Shown: in pieces, positions 1 through 13,463 of the stretch
Position numbering within the stretch: position 1 is the first letter of the stretch
Layout of the letters: each line of letters opens with the position of its first letter
Origin: Myxococcus fulvus
GTDB taxonomy: Bacteria > Myxococcota > Myxococcia > Myxococcales > Myxococcaceae
Direction of reading: 5' to 3'
NCBI RefSeq assembly: GCF_900111765.1
Contig: NZ_FOIB01000010.1
Span: 1 to 64,000 of the forward strand
DNA: 64,000 nt
Notes under the pieces: generated by a model
The model's database searches: none
Seen by the model: only the letters and a program-made list of their open reading frames with translations
What the model was told of the DNA's origin: nothing
Made by a program: the position numbers and the translations under genes

Positions 1-140
1 CGTCCAGAAGGCCACCGAAGCTGTTACTCAGCGAGATGCCGAGGGCTGGTTCATTCATTGTGGCTACCCGGTTCCGTGCGACTGATCACCGCTATCAGGA
101 CCCGCATGGGTTGTCTTCGTGCGAGGTGGCGTCACCTGGC

Positions 141-773
141 TCAGGGCCAGGGCTTGACGGGCGCGGAGAGCACCCGCCGCAGGGCCTCGTCGCGGGCGGT
201 GTCGTCGTCGCCTGTCAGCGCGCGCAGGAGGGTCAGCCGTTCCTCCGTGTGCGTGAGGTCGTAGGCCCACAGTCCATGGCGGGTCATCAGCATCTCGGCG
301 GCGTCGAGCAGCATCGACTCCCGAGGCCGCGCGCGGATGAGCCGCGCCAGACGCGCGCTGGCGTCGCTCGAGGGCGAGGCGCGGCGCAGCCCCTCCGTCG
401 CGATGCCCTTGGCCCACTGGTCCTGGATTCGAGCCACGGTGTCCTCGAGCAGGTCCAAGGCCATGGGCTCGCCCGTGAGCACGCCGAGCGCCGAGGCGAC
501 CTCCAGGTCGAAGTACTCGGGCCGCACGCCGGGCTTCCACGGCAGGGGGAGGGCTTTGCGCAGCAACGTGAGGGTCTCCGGCGTCGGAGCCAGGATTGCC
601 AACGCCACGGGGGCCCGGTCCTCGCGTTCGGAGAGCAGGCGCGTCAACGTGGCGAGCACCTGGATGTGCTCTTCCATCGTGAGATGTCGGAGGTTGCCCA
701 GTGAGAATCCGTCGGCGCGCTCACGTCCGTGGGCATCGACCTCGCGTAGGAACAACTCGTAGGCCGCCGTCAT
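141..773 (-). CDS. Hypothetical protein, 210 aa
   Basis: A soluble, mostly helical protein with no signal peptide or membrane segment; I do not recognise the family. The N-terminal half has short amphipathic helices (LTMEEHIQVLATLTRLL) and the C-terminal half is Leu/Arg/Ala rich. Its ATG overlaps the stop of the upstream S41-peptidase lipoprotein gene (770-2239) by four bases (ATGA), so the two are probably translationally coupled and functionally linked. Codon use (G/C in most third positions) supports a real gene. The 140 bases downstream, to the window edge, hold nothing I can support. Confidence 0.75.
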   Translation of the reverse strand: MTAAYELFLREVDAHGRERADGFSLGNLRHLTMEEHIQVLATLTRLLSEREDRAPVALAILAPTPETLTLLRKALPLPWKPGVRPEYFDLEVASALGVLTGEPMALDLLEDTVARIQDQWAKGIATEGLRRASPSSDASARLARLIRARPRESMLLDAAEMLMTRHGLWAYDLTHTEERLTLLRALTGDDDTARDEALRRVLSAPVKPWP

Positions 774-2239
774 CTGCGAGCGCCTCCCTGGACTGCATCC
801 CGTTGACCCGTGGCCGCCTCCACCACCGACAGCACGGCCCTGGCGTGGCCATTGTGCAGGTCTTCTTCGGGGAAGACCTCCAGTTCCTGCTGGGGCGGGA
901 TGCCGCGTGCCTCGAACAACTGCCCCTTCGGGTCCAGATATCGCTCGTTGGACAGCTCCACGCTCCAGCCATTCGGCAGCGGCTTGACGAGCACGTCGGA
1001 GAGGGCGCCCCGGGTGGTGGTGCCCACGTGGGTGACATTCGGCAGCGCGCGCATGGCGAGGGTGAAGATCTCCCCGGCGCTCACGGTGATGTCGCTCGTC
1101 ACCAGGTAGACAGGGCCGGTGTAGCGCGGTCCGGAGGCGGGCTCGACGTGGAAGGGCTGAGGTGGCACGGCGGAGTTGAAGGGGACCTTGGTGTAGGCGA
1201 GCCGCCGGGTGTCGGTGAAGCGCGCGGCGATGGCTCGGGAGATGACGTCATGGCCTCCCCGGTTGTTGCTCACGTCGACGATGACGGCCCGGGCGCCCTG
1301 GAAGGATTGCAGCGCCGTGTCGAGCGCCTCGTCGAGGACCCGGAGCTCCTCTCGTAGCGGGACGTCGTCCCCGTCGACATAGCCACCCATCGTCACCACG
1401 TTGAGGTAGCCGACGTCTCCCACGAGCCCATGGAAGATGCGCTTGTTCGCCACGTGGTGGCCCGTGCCCTTCAGCACCCCCTGGAGGATGCCGTCACGGT
1501 AGGCGGTGAGCCAGGCCCGCTGGGCGTCCCGAGATGCGCGTCCGGCCTTCTTGCCCTCGGCGTCCACGTGCTCCAGCGTCCGTGCCTCGCCCTCGCCGTA
1601 GCCGAGCGTCTCTCCGTCCACCTCGGCGGTGAGGCGGGTATGCGCGTCCCCGAGTCCCGTCGTCAGCGCCTGGAAGGTTCCGAACAACGCACGGGCCTCC
1701 GTCGCGTCGGTGATTCCTGGGCGGAGCGCGGAGACACGGGCGCTGAAGTCCACGTGGCGCTCCGCGAAGAAGGCGTAGTGCTCCGTGAAGGTCGCGGCGA
1801 AGAGTTCGAACAGTCGCGGTGGCGTCCAGGCGGTGTTCGCCGAGCACTCAGGAGGCAGGACGGGGAGCCGCTCGAAGAGGTACCGCGTGTCGCCGGGGAC
1901 GGTGCTGAGAGACAGGGTGTCGGGAGTCGAATCGGGCATCACGTAGACGAAGCCCGACAGCGCTCCGGGGTCTTCGCCGGGCTGTGGGTAGCAGCCGGCG
2001 GCCGTCGCATGGTGCAGCGTCAGGTCCTTCGCGGAGACGGTCAGGACGTACCCATAACCGCGCGAGCGCCAGACCCCCCGGGCCGCCTCCGCCGTGACGG
2101 CATCCCGGACGAGGAGCACGGGCCTCGCCGAGGTGGGACGGACCACCGAGGGGGCCGTGGCGCAGCCTGGAAGGCCCGCGACAAGGAGGAGGAAGACGGT
2201 GGGTTTCACGAGGTGGGGGCTCACGCGGGGGCGGCCCAC
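770..2239 (-). CDS. S41-family peptidase, lipoprotein
   Basis: Predicted envelope serine protease. A hydrophobic signal ends in a lipobox (LPGC, Cys26). The body carries S41/tricorn-core hallmarks: LGDAHT (His200), VIVDVSNNRGG (about 319-329), and the nucleophile region SDITVSAGE with Ser387. About 100 residues precede the peptidase part and no PDZ domain is obvious, so it resembles IRBP/tricorn-type S41 proteins more than CtpA. The start is uncertain: it is a GTG, and a further in-frame GTG at 2209 would give a more typical signal peptide (KPTVFLLLVAGLPGC). It overlaps the downstream hypothetical gene by ATGA. Family assignment is firm; substrate unknown. Confidence 0.85.
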   Translation of the reverse strand: MGRPRVSPHLVKPTVFLLLVAGLPGCATAPSVVRPTSARPVLLVRDAVTAEAARGVWRSRGYGYVLTVSAKDLTLHHATAAGCYPQPGEDPGALSGFVYVMPDSTPDTLSLSTVPGDTRYLFERLPVLPPECSANTAWTPPRLFELFAATFTEHYAFFAERHVDFSARVSALRPGITDATEARALFGTFQALTTGLGDAHTRLTAEVDGETLGYGEGEARTLEHVDAEGKKAGRASRDAQRAWLTAYRDGILQGVLKGTGHHVANKRIFHGLVGDVGYLNVVTMGGYVDGDDVPLREELRVLDEALDTALQSFQGARAVIVDVSNNRGGHDVISRAIAARFTDTRRLAYTKVPFNSAVPPQPFHVEPASGPRYTGPVYLVTSDITVSAGEIFTLAMRALPNVTHVGTTTRGALSDVLVKPLPNGWSVELSNERYLDPKGQLFEARGIPPQQELEVFPEEDLHNGHARAVLSVVEAATGQRDAVQGGARR

Positions 2240-2301
2240 GCTAGACCAACTCCCGCCCGGGGATTCTCGTGCTGACAGGAGCCTGGTCGTCTGCTGGCCC
2301 G

Positions 2302-2326
2302 GGTGGGAGTCCGTGGGTCTCCCACC
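2302..2326. promoter_or_regulatory. Inverted repeat between divergent genes
   Basis: A perfect 8-bp inverted repeat, GGTGGGAG-N9-CTCCCACC, lies between the divergent S41-peptidase gene and the helical-repeat exported protein gene. It could be an operator or an RNA hairpin. Only the symmetry is seen; function is inferred from position. Confidence 0.35.
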
Positions 2327-2407
2327 TCGCGTTCAGTTCCCGCCAGCCTTCAGGGCCCTTCCACTATGCCGGGGCTCCCACGGCCTCGCTGTAGTAGGTT
2401 GGTGTGA

Positions 2408-4762
2408 ATGGTACGTACTTCTGTGTTGGTGTTGATGGGGCTGTTCATCCTCGCCTCCGCCGAGGCCTTTGCCGCGGCCCCGGAGGCCGGCGCCGCGAAG
2501 TCCATCGCGGAGGCCACGAAGAAGGTGGAGTCGGCTCGCGCGGCGCTCGCGACGGCCGTCCAGAAAATCGAGGTGGAGCCGCCGCGCAACGCGGACCTCG
2601 ACGCCGCCGTCGTGGCGGTGGAGGCGCTGAAGGACGCGCTCAACGCGGGGGCGAGCTTCGAGACGGAGGACCTGGAGTACGCCAAGCTCGTCCTCGCCGC
2701 GCGCAAGCAGCTGCGCACGCAGCGTGAGTACGTCGACGAGCGCCGCGCCAAGGTCCACATCCACGAGTTCCGCCGCCGCATCGACGGCGCGCTCGCGCCC
2801 CTGAACGAGCGGATGGCGAAGCTCGTGAAGGACTCCGGCACGCAGGGGATGGACGAGGCGCGCGCCGCGGTGGACGGGCTCAAGAAGCTGGCGGAGGAGG
2901 GGCGGCCCTTGAAGAGCCAGGACCCGAAGTTCGCCCAGTACCTCACCGAGGTCGACGCGACCATCGCCCGTCACGAGAAGACGCTCGACGAGCGGTGGCT
3001 GCAGCAGTCGGCGCAGAAGCAGCGCGGGCTGTTGGACGAGAGCCGCAAGTCGCTGGCGAACGCGCTCTCCGAGGTGAACAAGGCCTGGTCGGACGAGAAG
3101 TTCTCCGCGACGGACAAGGCCACGGTGGCCCTGCAGAAGACGCTCGACGAGGGCACGCCGCTGGAGGCGCGTGACAAGGCGTACCGCGCGGAGGCGGACA
3201 AGGCCCGCGCGGAGATCACCCAGGCCCGGCGCCGGATGGATGAGCTCGTCGTGCAGGCGGGCGTCTCCCGGGTCAAGGTGGAGCTGGAGCCCGCGCACGA
3301 GGAGCTGCGCGCGTCCGCCAAGGCGCTCCGGGCCCGGCGCCCCACGCCCGAGCAGCTCGCCGAGGCGAAGACGGCGGCCTTCGTCGCCCGCAAGCTGGTG
3401 GACAAGTACGAGCCCCAGGCGGCGAGGAGCCAGGCCATCGGCCAGTACCTGGGCGAGGTGAAGAACACGCTCGTCGAGGTGGAGGTGGCGCTCCAGGTCC
3501 GCACGCTCGACGCGGCCCGCGCCGAGGTGGTCCAGGCCCTGCGCAACGTGGAGAAGCGGGCCGTGACGCCCGAGCAGTTCGAGGAGGCCAAGACGGCGAT
3601 GGTCGTCCTGGAGAAGACGCTCGAGACGGTGCACGTGAAGAACCCGGCCATCAGCCCCTCGGCGGTGGAGGCGCGGCAGCTGCTCAGGGACGGCCGGGCG
3701 ACGATGGAGCGGCGCCGGTACGAGGTCGACCTGACGCAGCAGCGGATGAAGGTGGACGAGGCGCGCAAGAACGCGGCGGCGCTCGTCACGCAGATCCAGA
3801 AGGAGTCTCCCACCCCGGCCCAGCTGCAGGAGGCGGACAACGCCGTGAAGCAGATTGGCGTCGTGCTGGAGGCGGGCGCCGCCTTCGTGAAGAAGGACCG
3901 CGACTACGCCATCTACGCCAAGGAGACGAAGGAGCGCATGGCGGAGCTGGCGGACCGCATCAATCGGCGGAAGATCGTCCTGTCGGCGGCGGACGCCCGG
4001 GCGCAGCTGTCCACGCGGCTGGCGCTGACGAAGGAGAAGCTGGAGGCGGCCAAGAGCATCTCCGCGACGGACGGCGACGTGGAGACGGCGTCGAAGGGCG
4101 TGGACGAGGTGATGCAGTTCTTCGAGGCGAACGCGGCGCTGGAGCGGCAGGACGCGGGCTACGCGGCGAACGCGGAGCGAGGCCGCGCCGAGTGGCTGAA
4201 GCTGGTGGAGGCGCTGGAGTTCGCGAAGCAGGCGAGGACGTTGCGGCAGCTGACGGGTGAGGCGCTGACCGCCGCCGGCAAGGCGTTCGCGTTGGCCGGG
4301 TCCTCCAAGGATTTGCGCAAGCGCAAGGAGCTGTACGCGAGCGCGGCGGAGAAGCTCCGGGCCTGCCAGGACGAGGGCGCGAGGATGGTGAAGGAGAACG
4401 CGAGCCTCGCCAGCGTGGATGTGCTGGTGGAGGGGATTCCCACCCGCCCGCAGGACGTGATGGCCCAGTGCGCGCAGACGGCGGAGGCGATCCAGGCGCC
4501 GCAGAAGAAGGCGGACGTGGAGCTGCGCTTCCAGGAGGGCCAGCGCAAGGCCTATGACTCCGCGAAGGCGCTGCTGTCCAAGGGCAAGAAGGCCGAGGCG
4601 CTCGCGCAGCTCAACGACTGCATCGCGGAGGGGCGCATCCTTGAGAACGGGTATCCCGACTTCAAGGACCAGAAGTTCGACATCGGCAACGGCAGCATGA
4701 GCATGCTGGAGCTCATCCAGGTCTGCGGCAAGGAGCGCAAGGCATTGCAGGCCTCGCACTGA
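2408..4762 (+). CDS. Exported helical-repeat (coiled-coil) protein, 784 aa
   Basis: Begins with a signal peptide (MVRTSVLVLMGLFILASAEA, cleavage near AFA-AA). The remainder is almost entirely charged alpha-helix rich in Ala, Glu, Lys and Arg. Degenerate units of roughly 100 residues recur, each closing with a signature such as LNAGASFETEDLEYAK, AEEGRPLKSQDPKFAQYL, LDEGTPLEARDKAY, LEAGAAFVKKDRDYAIYA and FEANAALERQDAGYAANA. I count at least five copies. The pattern suggests an elongated periplasmic rod or scaffold made by internal duplication. No enzymatic motif is seen and the family is not recognised. A strong terminator follows. Confidence 0.8.
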   Translation: MVRTSVLVLMGLFILASAEAFAAAPEAGAAKSIAEATKKVESARAALATAVQKIEVEPPRNADLDAAVVAVEALKDALNAGASFETEDLEYAKLVLAARKQLRTQREYVDERRAKVHIHEFRRRIDGALAPLNERMAKLVKDSGTQGMDEARAAVDGLKKLAEEGRPLKSQDPKFAQYLTEVDATIARHEKTLDERWLQQSAQKQRGLLDESRKSLANALSEVNKAWSDEKFSATDKATVALQKTLDEGTPLEARDKAYRAEADKARAEITQARRRMDELVVQAGVSRVKVELEPAHEELRASAKALRARRPTPEQLAEAKTAAFVARKLVDKYEPQAARSQAIGQYLGEVKNTLVEVEVALQVRTLDAARAEVVQALRNVEKRAVTPEQFEEAKTAMVVLEKTLETVHVKNPAISPSAVEARQLLRDGRATMERRRYEVDLTQQRMKVDEARKNAAALVTQIQKESPTPAQLQEADNAVKQIGVVLEAGAAFVKKDRDYAIYAKETKERMAELADRINRRKIVLSAADARAQLSTRLALTKEKLEAAKSISATDGDVETASKGVDEVMQFFEANAALERQDAGYAANAERGRAEWLKLVEALEFAKQARTLRQLTGEALTAAGKAFALAGSSKDLRKRKELYASAAEKLRACQDEGARMVKENASLASVDVLVEGIPTRPQDVMAQCAQTAEAIQAPQKKADVELRFQEGQRKAYDSAKALLSKGKKAEALAQLNDCIAEGRILENGYPDFKDQKFDIGNGSMSMLELIQVCGKERKALQASH

Positions 4763-4790
4763 GCGGGCAACCCTTGTTCGGGTTCAGCCA

Positions 4791-4830
4791 GACCCGGTCG
4801 GCACTCGTGGCCGGCCGGGTCTTTCCTTTT
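4791..4830 (+). terminator. Rho-independent terminator
   Basis: A 12-bp stem (GACCCGGTCGGC / GCCGGCCGGGTC, one G-U pair) with a 7-base loop is followed by TTTCCTTTT, 28 bases after the stop of the helical-repeat gene. This is the best intrinsic terminator in the window. It separates that gene from the convergent NRPS operon. Confidence 0.85.
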
Positions 4831-4849
4831 CGACCAGGGGGGCCGCTAT

Positions 4850-4872
4850 CATGTCCGCGCTGTCTGGACATG
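4850..4872. repeat. Inverted repeat downstream of the NRPS gene
   Basis: A perfect 7-bp inverted repeat, CATGTCC-N9-GGACATG, in the 189-bp gap between the convergent helical-repeat gene and the NRPS gene. It may help end the minus-strand operon, but there is no T tract. Confidence 0.3.
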
Positions 4873-4951
4873 GCTGCTTCCCGGAGGTCACCTGCGAAGA
4901 GTGCCTTGGATGGGTGGCTCGTTGCTGGTGGCGGGTGTGCGGGGATTGCTT

Positions 4952-9778
<4,827 letters not shown>

Positions 9779-9835
9779 CGGAAGAGTCCTTCTCGGGTGG
9801 GACGGGTTGGGGGCGACGCGCGTGGCGTCAGCCGC

Positions 9836-11236
9836 TCACTTGTGCAGGGCGGCGGTGTTGCCGTCGGCGGAGACGACCTGGATGCGTCGGGGGCGCTCGG
9901 CGAGCCGCAGGAGCCGTGAGAGCGCCTCGGACACGTGCTCCAGGGGTCGGCCCTCGTCGGCCACGGTGAGGATCATCTCGTAGTCATCTCCCTCGGTGCC
10001 GGAGACGACCTGGGTGCGTGCCGTGAGCACGCCTGGGAGCGTGGTGGCCAGACGCCGCACGGAGGCCATGCAGATCTTCTCGCTGCCGCGGACGAGGAAG
10101 TCGGAGAGCCGCCCCTGGAAGTACAGGTAGCCGTCCGCGTCGATGTCGAAGATGTCGCCGGTGGCCAGCAGCCGGGGACCGCGCCACGCGTGCAGCTTGT
10201 CGCCCTCCACCAATCCGATGCGCCGCTTCATCAGCGTGTCCGAGGAGACCAGCAGCTCCTTCTGTTCGCCGGGACCTCGGGGGACGAGTGACACCTGCGT
10301 GCCGGGGAGGGGGCGCCCCACGGATGCGTGGCGATGCGAGGGCTCCGCGTGGGCCGAGAGGGTCGCGACCCGGGGGCCGGCCTCGGACAGTCCATAGGTG
10401 AGGTACAGCTCTCCGCGTGGACGCAGGCGGAGCAACTGCTCCACGTGCTCGGGGGAGAGCACGTCGCCGCCGACGCCGAGCGAGCGCAGACCCTCGGGGA
10501 AGGCGCCGCCCTGCTGGAGCAGCGCGCGCACCAGGAGGGGCGTGAGGGCGGACACGGTGATGCCCTGCTCGGCGAGCAATCGCAGATAGGCCGCGGGCTG
10601 GAAGGGCGGTCCGCTGATGACCAGGTCCGCGCCGCGAAGCAGCGAGGCGAAGGCCTGGGCCACCATCGAGTACGAGTAATAGAGCGGCAGGTTCACCAAC
10701 ACGGTGTCGCCCGGACGCAGGCCCACGGCGTCCGAGTGACGACGGGCGTTGCGGAAGAGCGCCTCCAGGTCGAACACGCAGCCGCTGGCGAAGCCCGACG
10801 TGCCCGAGGTGAGCAGCACCATTTCCCCGGGCTGGGCGCCGGGAGGTTGTGCCTCGGAGAACATGGCGACCTCCGCTCCCCCCAGGTGGAAGCGGTCCAC
10901 GTCCCGAGCCAGGGGCGCGGGGCGGCGCATCGTCACGAGCGCGCGTGCCGGGAGGGCCTCCACGAGGGCTTGTTGTCGCAATGCAGGCGCGGAAGGCGAC
11001 ACCAGCGCGGGCACGCCACGGGCGGCGAGGATGGCGAAGAGCTGCGCGAGCAACTCCGCTCCGTTCGGCAGGGCCAGGAGGACGACGTCGCCGGGCCTCA
11101 GTCCATGGGCTCGCCACGCCTCCGCGAGTGGCTCCACCCCGTGCCGGGTGGGCGCACCCGTCTCGCAGGTCAGGTCTCGGACACGGTCCAGGAACGCCTG
11201 GATGGAGGAGAGCGGGATGTCAGCGAGCTCGGTCAT
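9836..11236 (-). CDS. Stand-alone AMP-forming adenylating enzyme (ANL family)
   Basis: A 466-aa acyl/aryl-CoA ligase-like enzyme, expected to activate an acid as its AMP ester and pass it to a carrier protein. Visible motifs are the P-loop LLTSGTSGFASG, TYGLSEAGP (A5 region), ATGDIFDIDADGYLYFQGR (A7/A8), RGSEKI, and a C-terminal ALHK that supplies the conserved lysine. The P-loop is degenerate: the usual Pro-Lys-Gly is replaced by Ala-Ser-Gly. The protein is also short for the family (usually about 500-550 aa). It sits 57 bases upstream of the NRPS, whose first PCP lacks an A domain, so in-trans loading is a reasonable inference. It could instead load the operon's ACP. Substrate unknown. Confidence 0.85.
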   Translation of the reverse strand: MTELADIPLSSIQAFLDRVRDLTCETGAPTRHGVEPLAEAWRAHGLRPGDVVLLALPNGAELLAQLFAILAARGVPALVSPSAPALRQQALVEALPARALVTMRRPAPLARDVDRFHLGGAEVAMFSEAQPPGAQPGEMVLLTSGTSGFASGCVFDLEALFRNARRHSDAVGLRPGDTVLVNLPLYYSYSMVAQAFASLLRGADLVISGPPFQPAAYLRLLAEQGITVSALTPLLVRALLQQGGAFPEGLRSLGVGGDVLSPEHVEQLLRLRPRGELYLTYGLSEAGPRVATLSAHAEPSHRHASVGRPLPGTQVSLVPRGPGEQKELLVSSDTLMKRRIGLVEGDKLHAWRGPRLLATGDIFDIDADGYLYFQGRLSDFLVRGSEKICMASVRRLATTLPGVLTARTQVVSGTEGDDYEMILTVADEGRPLEHVSEALSRLLRLAERPRRIQVVSADGNTAALHK

Positions 11237-11260
11237 GGGGTATCACCAGGAGAAGAGCGG

Positions 11261-11821
11261 TCACTCCGGCAGAAGGGCCTGCACCAGCCGCGCCGGGTCC
11301 ACGGGAGGACCTTCGCCGCGTGAGAGCACCACGCATGCGGCGCGGGGCTCCTCGCCGTGCACCGAGGCCGCCGTCGCGATGAGCGCGTAATCGACGACAC
11401 CGCGCGTGAGCCAGGCTTGGGAGAGCGACAACGCGAGTCCGGCGCCCTCCGCCACGGGCAGCGTCAGCGCAAGCGTCGGGCCTCGAAGCCCATGGACGAT
11501 GCAGGCCAGTCCCGTCGGCGCGCTCGGCGGCGCGGCGGGAAAACGGATGGGCGATGCGAAGCCACGCAAGGCCTCTCTCGCGGCGCTCGACATGGCCTCC
11601 GGCGGCGCCTCGGGGCCCACGTGGATGAGCGAGCACCGGTCCGCCGAGGCCCTGAATTCCTCACCCAGCGATTCGAGGACCGCTCCCACCGCGAGCACCA
11701 GCGTCCACGCCATCGGGTCCGCGTAGCGCACGGAGCCCTTCACCCGCGCCACGTAGGGATTCGCCCCACCACCGCGCGCCCGCGCGCCGCCACGGAGCAC
11801 CAGCGAGGTCGTCGGGTTCAT
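11261..11821 (-). CDS. Short ketosynthase-like protein lacking the catalytic Cys
   Basis: A 186-aa protein resembling the N-terminal half of beta-ketoacyl synthases, as in the short KS-like partner proteins of aryl-polyene clusters. The region FPAAPPSAPTGLACIVHGLRG followed by LALTLPVAEGAGLALS matches the KS segment where DTACSS normally sits, but no Cys is at the nucleophile position. Its ATG overlaps the stop of the full ketosynthase gene (ATGA), which fits a chain-length-factor-like or stabilising subunit. The start MNPTTSLV is chosen because of that overlap; an open upstream extension would run inside the ketosynthase gene. The role as a KS partner is inferred. Confidence 0.7.
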   Translation of the reverse strand: MNPTTSLVLRGGARARGGGANPYVARVKGSVRYADPMAWTLVLAVGAVLESLGEEFRASADRCSLIHVGPEAPPEAMSSAAREALRGFASPIRFPAAPPSAPTGLACIVHGLRGPTLALTLPVAEGAGLALSLSQAWLTRGVVDYALIATAASVHGEEPRAACVVLSRGEGPPVDPARLVQALLPE

Positions 11822-12939
11822 CGCGACGCCTCGAAGACGAGCGCGGTATCGAACCCACCGAAGCCGAGCGTGAGGCTCAATCCGAGCCGCTCCTCGTGCC
11901 GCACCGGCCGCCCCACGGGGAGCGGGCAGGGGAAGTCCTGGTCGGGCTGCTCCAGTCCGACGATGGGCGGCACCACGCCCTCGCGCAGCGCGAGGATGAG
12001 GGCAATCGCCTCCATGGCCCCCGTGGCCCCCAACGTGTGCCCGAAGGCCCCCTTCGTCGCGAAGACACACGGACGCGGACCCGCCCCGAAGAGCGCCCGG
12101 AACGCCTCCGCCTCCGCGCGGTCATTCGCCGGCGTCGCCGAGCCATGCGCGTTGATGAGCCCGATGTCCCGGGGCGACACCCGCGCGTCCTGGAGCGCCC
12201 GCTCCATCGCCAGCCTGGCCCCCAAGGCCGCCGGGTCCGGCGAGGTCATGCTCGCCGCGTCGTTGGCCGAGCCCGCGCCCCGGAAGAGCGCGAGCAGCGA
12301 AGCCGAGCGTGCCCGCGCGTGCTCCAGCGACTCCAGCACCAGGAACCCCGCGCCCTCGCCCAGCAGCATGCCGTCATGCCGCGTGTCGAAGGCGCGCGAG
12401 CGGGTGGGGGACATGGTGGAGAGCGCCGAGTGCGCCAGCCGCTTGCTCGGCGTCATGACGTCCACGCCGCCACAGACACACACCTCCGCGGCCCCGGAGC
12501 GGATGAGCTCCGCCCCGACGAGGATGGCGTCCGCCCCCGAGGAGCACGCCGTGGAGAGGCTCACAGGCCGCTCACGCGCGCCCACCGCGCGAGTCACCTC
12601 GTCCGCCCAGGCGTGGAGCGGCGCCGTCCACTCCCCCTCGTCGTCGAGCCACGCGCCCAGGCTCGTGCCCAGGACCAGCCGCGTCGCCGCTCCGCTCGCC
12701 TCCAGCCCGGCCTCCGTCAGCGCGCGACCGAGCGTCTCCACCGCGAGCCTCCGCAGCCGGGGCGCGGGGCCCTCCCCTCGTGAAGGAATGACCGCGGCCA
12801 GCGTGTTGCGAAGCCGATGCGGAGAGGCCACGTCGACGAAGCCGTGCTCACCCGCGAGCAGTCGCCGCCACACGTCGTCGAGCCCGTGGCCCAGGGCCGT
12901 GCTCCACGCGGCCCCTGTCACCGCGACGGGCGCTACCAT
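11818..12939 (-). CDS. Beta-ketoacyl-ACP synthase (FabF-like)
   Basis: A 373-aa discrete ketosynthase with a complete Cys-His-His site: Cys132 in STACSSGAD, His265 in NAHGSATPAND and His301 in KGAFGHTLGATG, with Lys296. The C-terminal glycine-rich loop (LTLGFGGFDTALVF) is present. Expected reaction: decarboxylative Claisen condensation of a malonyl-type extender on ACP with an acyl primer. The ATG at 12939 (MVAPVAVTG, matching FabF N termini) overlaps the dehydratase stop by 7 bases. Together with the Cys-less KS-like protein it looks like a type II KS pair. A FabF role in primary metabolism is unlikely in this operon. Confidence 0.9.
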   Translation of the reverse strand: MVAPVAVTGAAWSTALGHGLDDVWRRLLAGEHGFVDVASPHRLRNTLAAVIPSRGEGPAPRLRRLAVETLGRALTEAGLEASGAATRLVLGTSLGAWLDDEGEWTAPLHAWADEVTRAVGARERPVSLSTACSSGADAILVGAELIRSGAAEVCVCGGVDVMTPSKRLAHSALSTMSPTRSRAFDTRHDGMLLGEGAGFLVLESLEHARARSASLLALFRGAGSANDAASMTSPDPAALGARLAMERALQDARVSPRDIGLINAHGSATPANDRAEAEAFRALFGAGPRPCVFATKGAFGHTLGATGAMEAIALILALREGVVPPIVGLEQPDQDFPCPLPVGRPVRHEERLGLSLTLGFGGFDTALVFEASR

Positions 12940-13463
12940 AGCGGCGAGCCCAGCTCCGAGACCTTGGCCCGGATGAGGCTCGCGCGGAACGCCGCCACCC
13001 GGCGCGTGCCCACCATCGCCTTGCCCGAGTAGACGAACAGCCCTCCGGCGAGCCGGTTCACCTGGACCCGCAGCACCACCTGGTCCCCGGGCACGACGAC
13101 CTGGAGGAAGCGGCTCTCCACCGAGCCAATCAAGGTCAGCTCGTCCTCGGCCAGGGGCGAGGTGCTCATCTGGTAGAGGATGATGCCCGCCTGGGCGAAG
13201 GCCTGGATGAGGTTGCTGCCGGGGTAGATGGCGCGCTCGGGGAAGTGCCCCGCGATGCAGTCCAGGTTCCCGGAGATGGAGACGAGCGCCTCCAGGAAGC
13301 TGCCCGGCTCGTGGTCGACGATGCGGTCCAGCAGAATCATCGGGTGGCGGTGCCGCAGCCACTCACGCAGGGCGGTGAAGCCCAGGGGCCTGGGCTGACG
13401 CTCCGCCTTGTTCAGGGGGACGGGGACCGCTCGAGGGCGCTGCTGAGGTTCGGGGGAAGGCAT
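12933..13463 (-). CDS. FabZ-like 3-hydroxyacyl-ACP dehydratase
   Basis: A 176-aa hotdog-fold protein with the FabZ core RHRHPMILLDRIVDHEPG and active-site segment GHFPERAIYPGSNLIQAFAQ. The catalytic His is present (His73 in GHFP). The acidic partner, Glu in FabZ and Asp in FabA, aligns with Gln87, so activity may be altered or lost. The N terminus is extended by about 25 Pro/Arg/Gln-rich residues. The start (13463) has GGAG about 8 bases upstream and lies 52 bases inside the thioesterase gene, showing how compressed the operon is. Expected role: dehydrating 3-hydroxyacyl-ACP in the cluster's chain-building system, although no ketoreductase gene is in the operon. Confidence 0.85.
   Translation of the reverse strand: MPSPEPQQRPRAVPVPLNKAERQPRPLGFTALREWLRHRHPMILLDRIVDHEPGSFLEALVSISGNLDCIAGHFPERAIYPGSNLIQAFAQAGIILYQMSTSPLAEDELTLIGSVESRFLQVVVPGDQVVLRVQVNRLAGGLFVYSGKAMVGTRRVAAFRASLIRAKVSELGSPLW

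Noticed and set aside
2333..4759. Very long open frame opposite the helical-repeat protein
   Set aside because: Its translation is Arg/Leu/His-rich with no domain, typical of the antisense frame of a high-GC coding region. The plus-strand gene has a signal peptide, repeats and a terminator.
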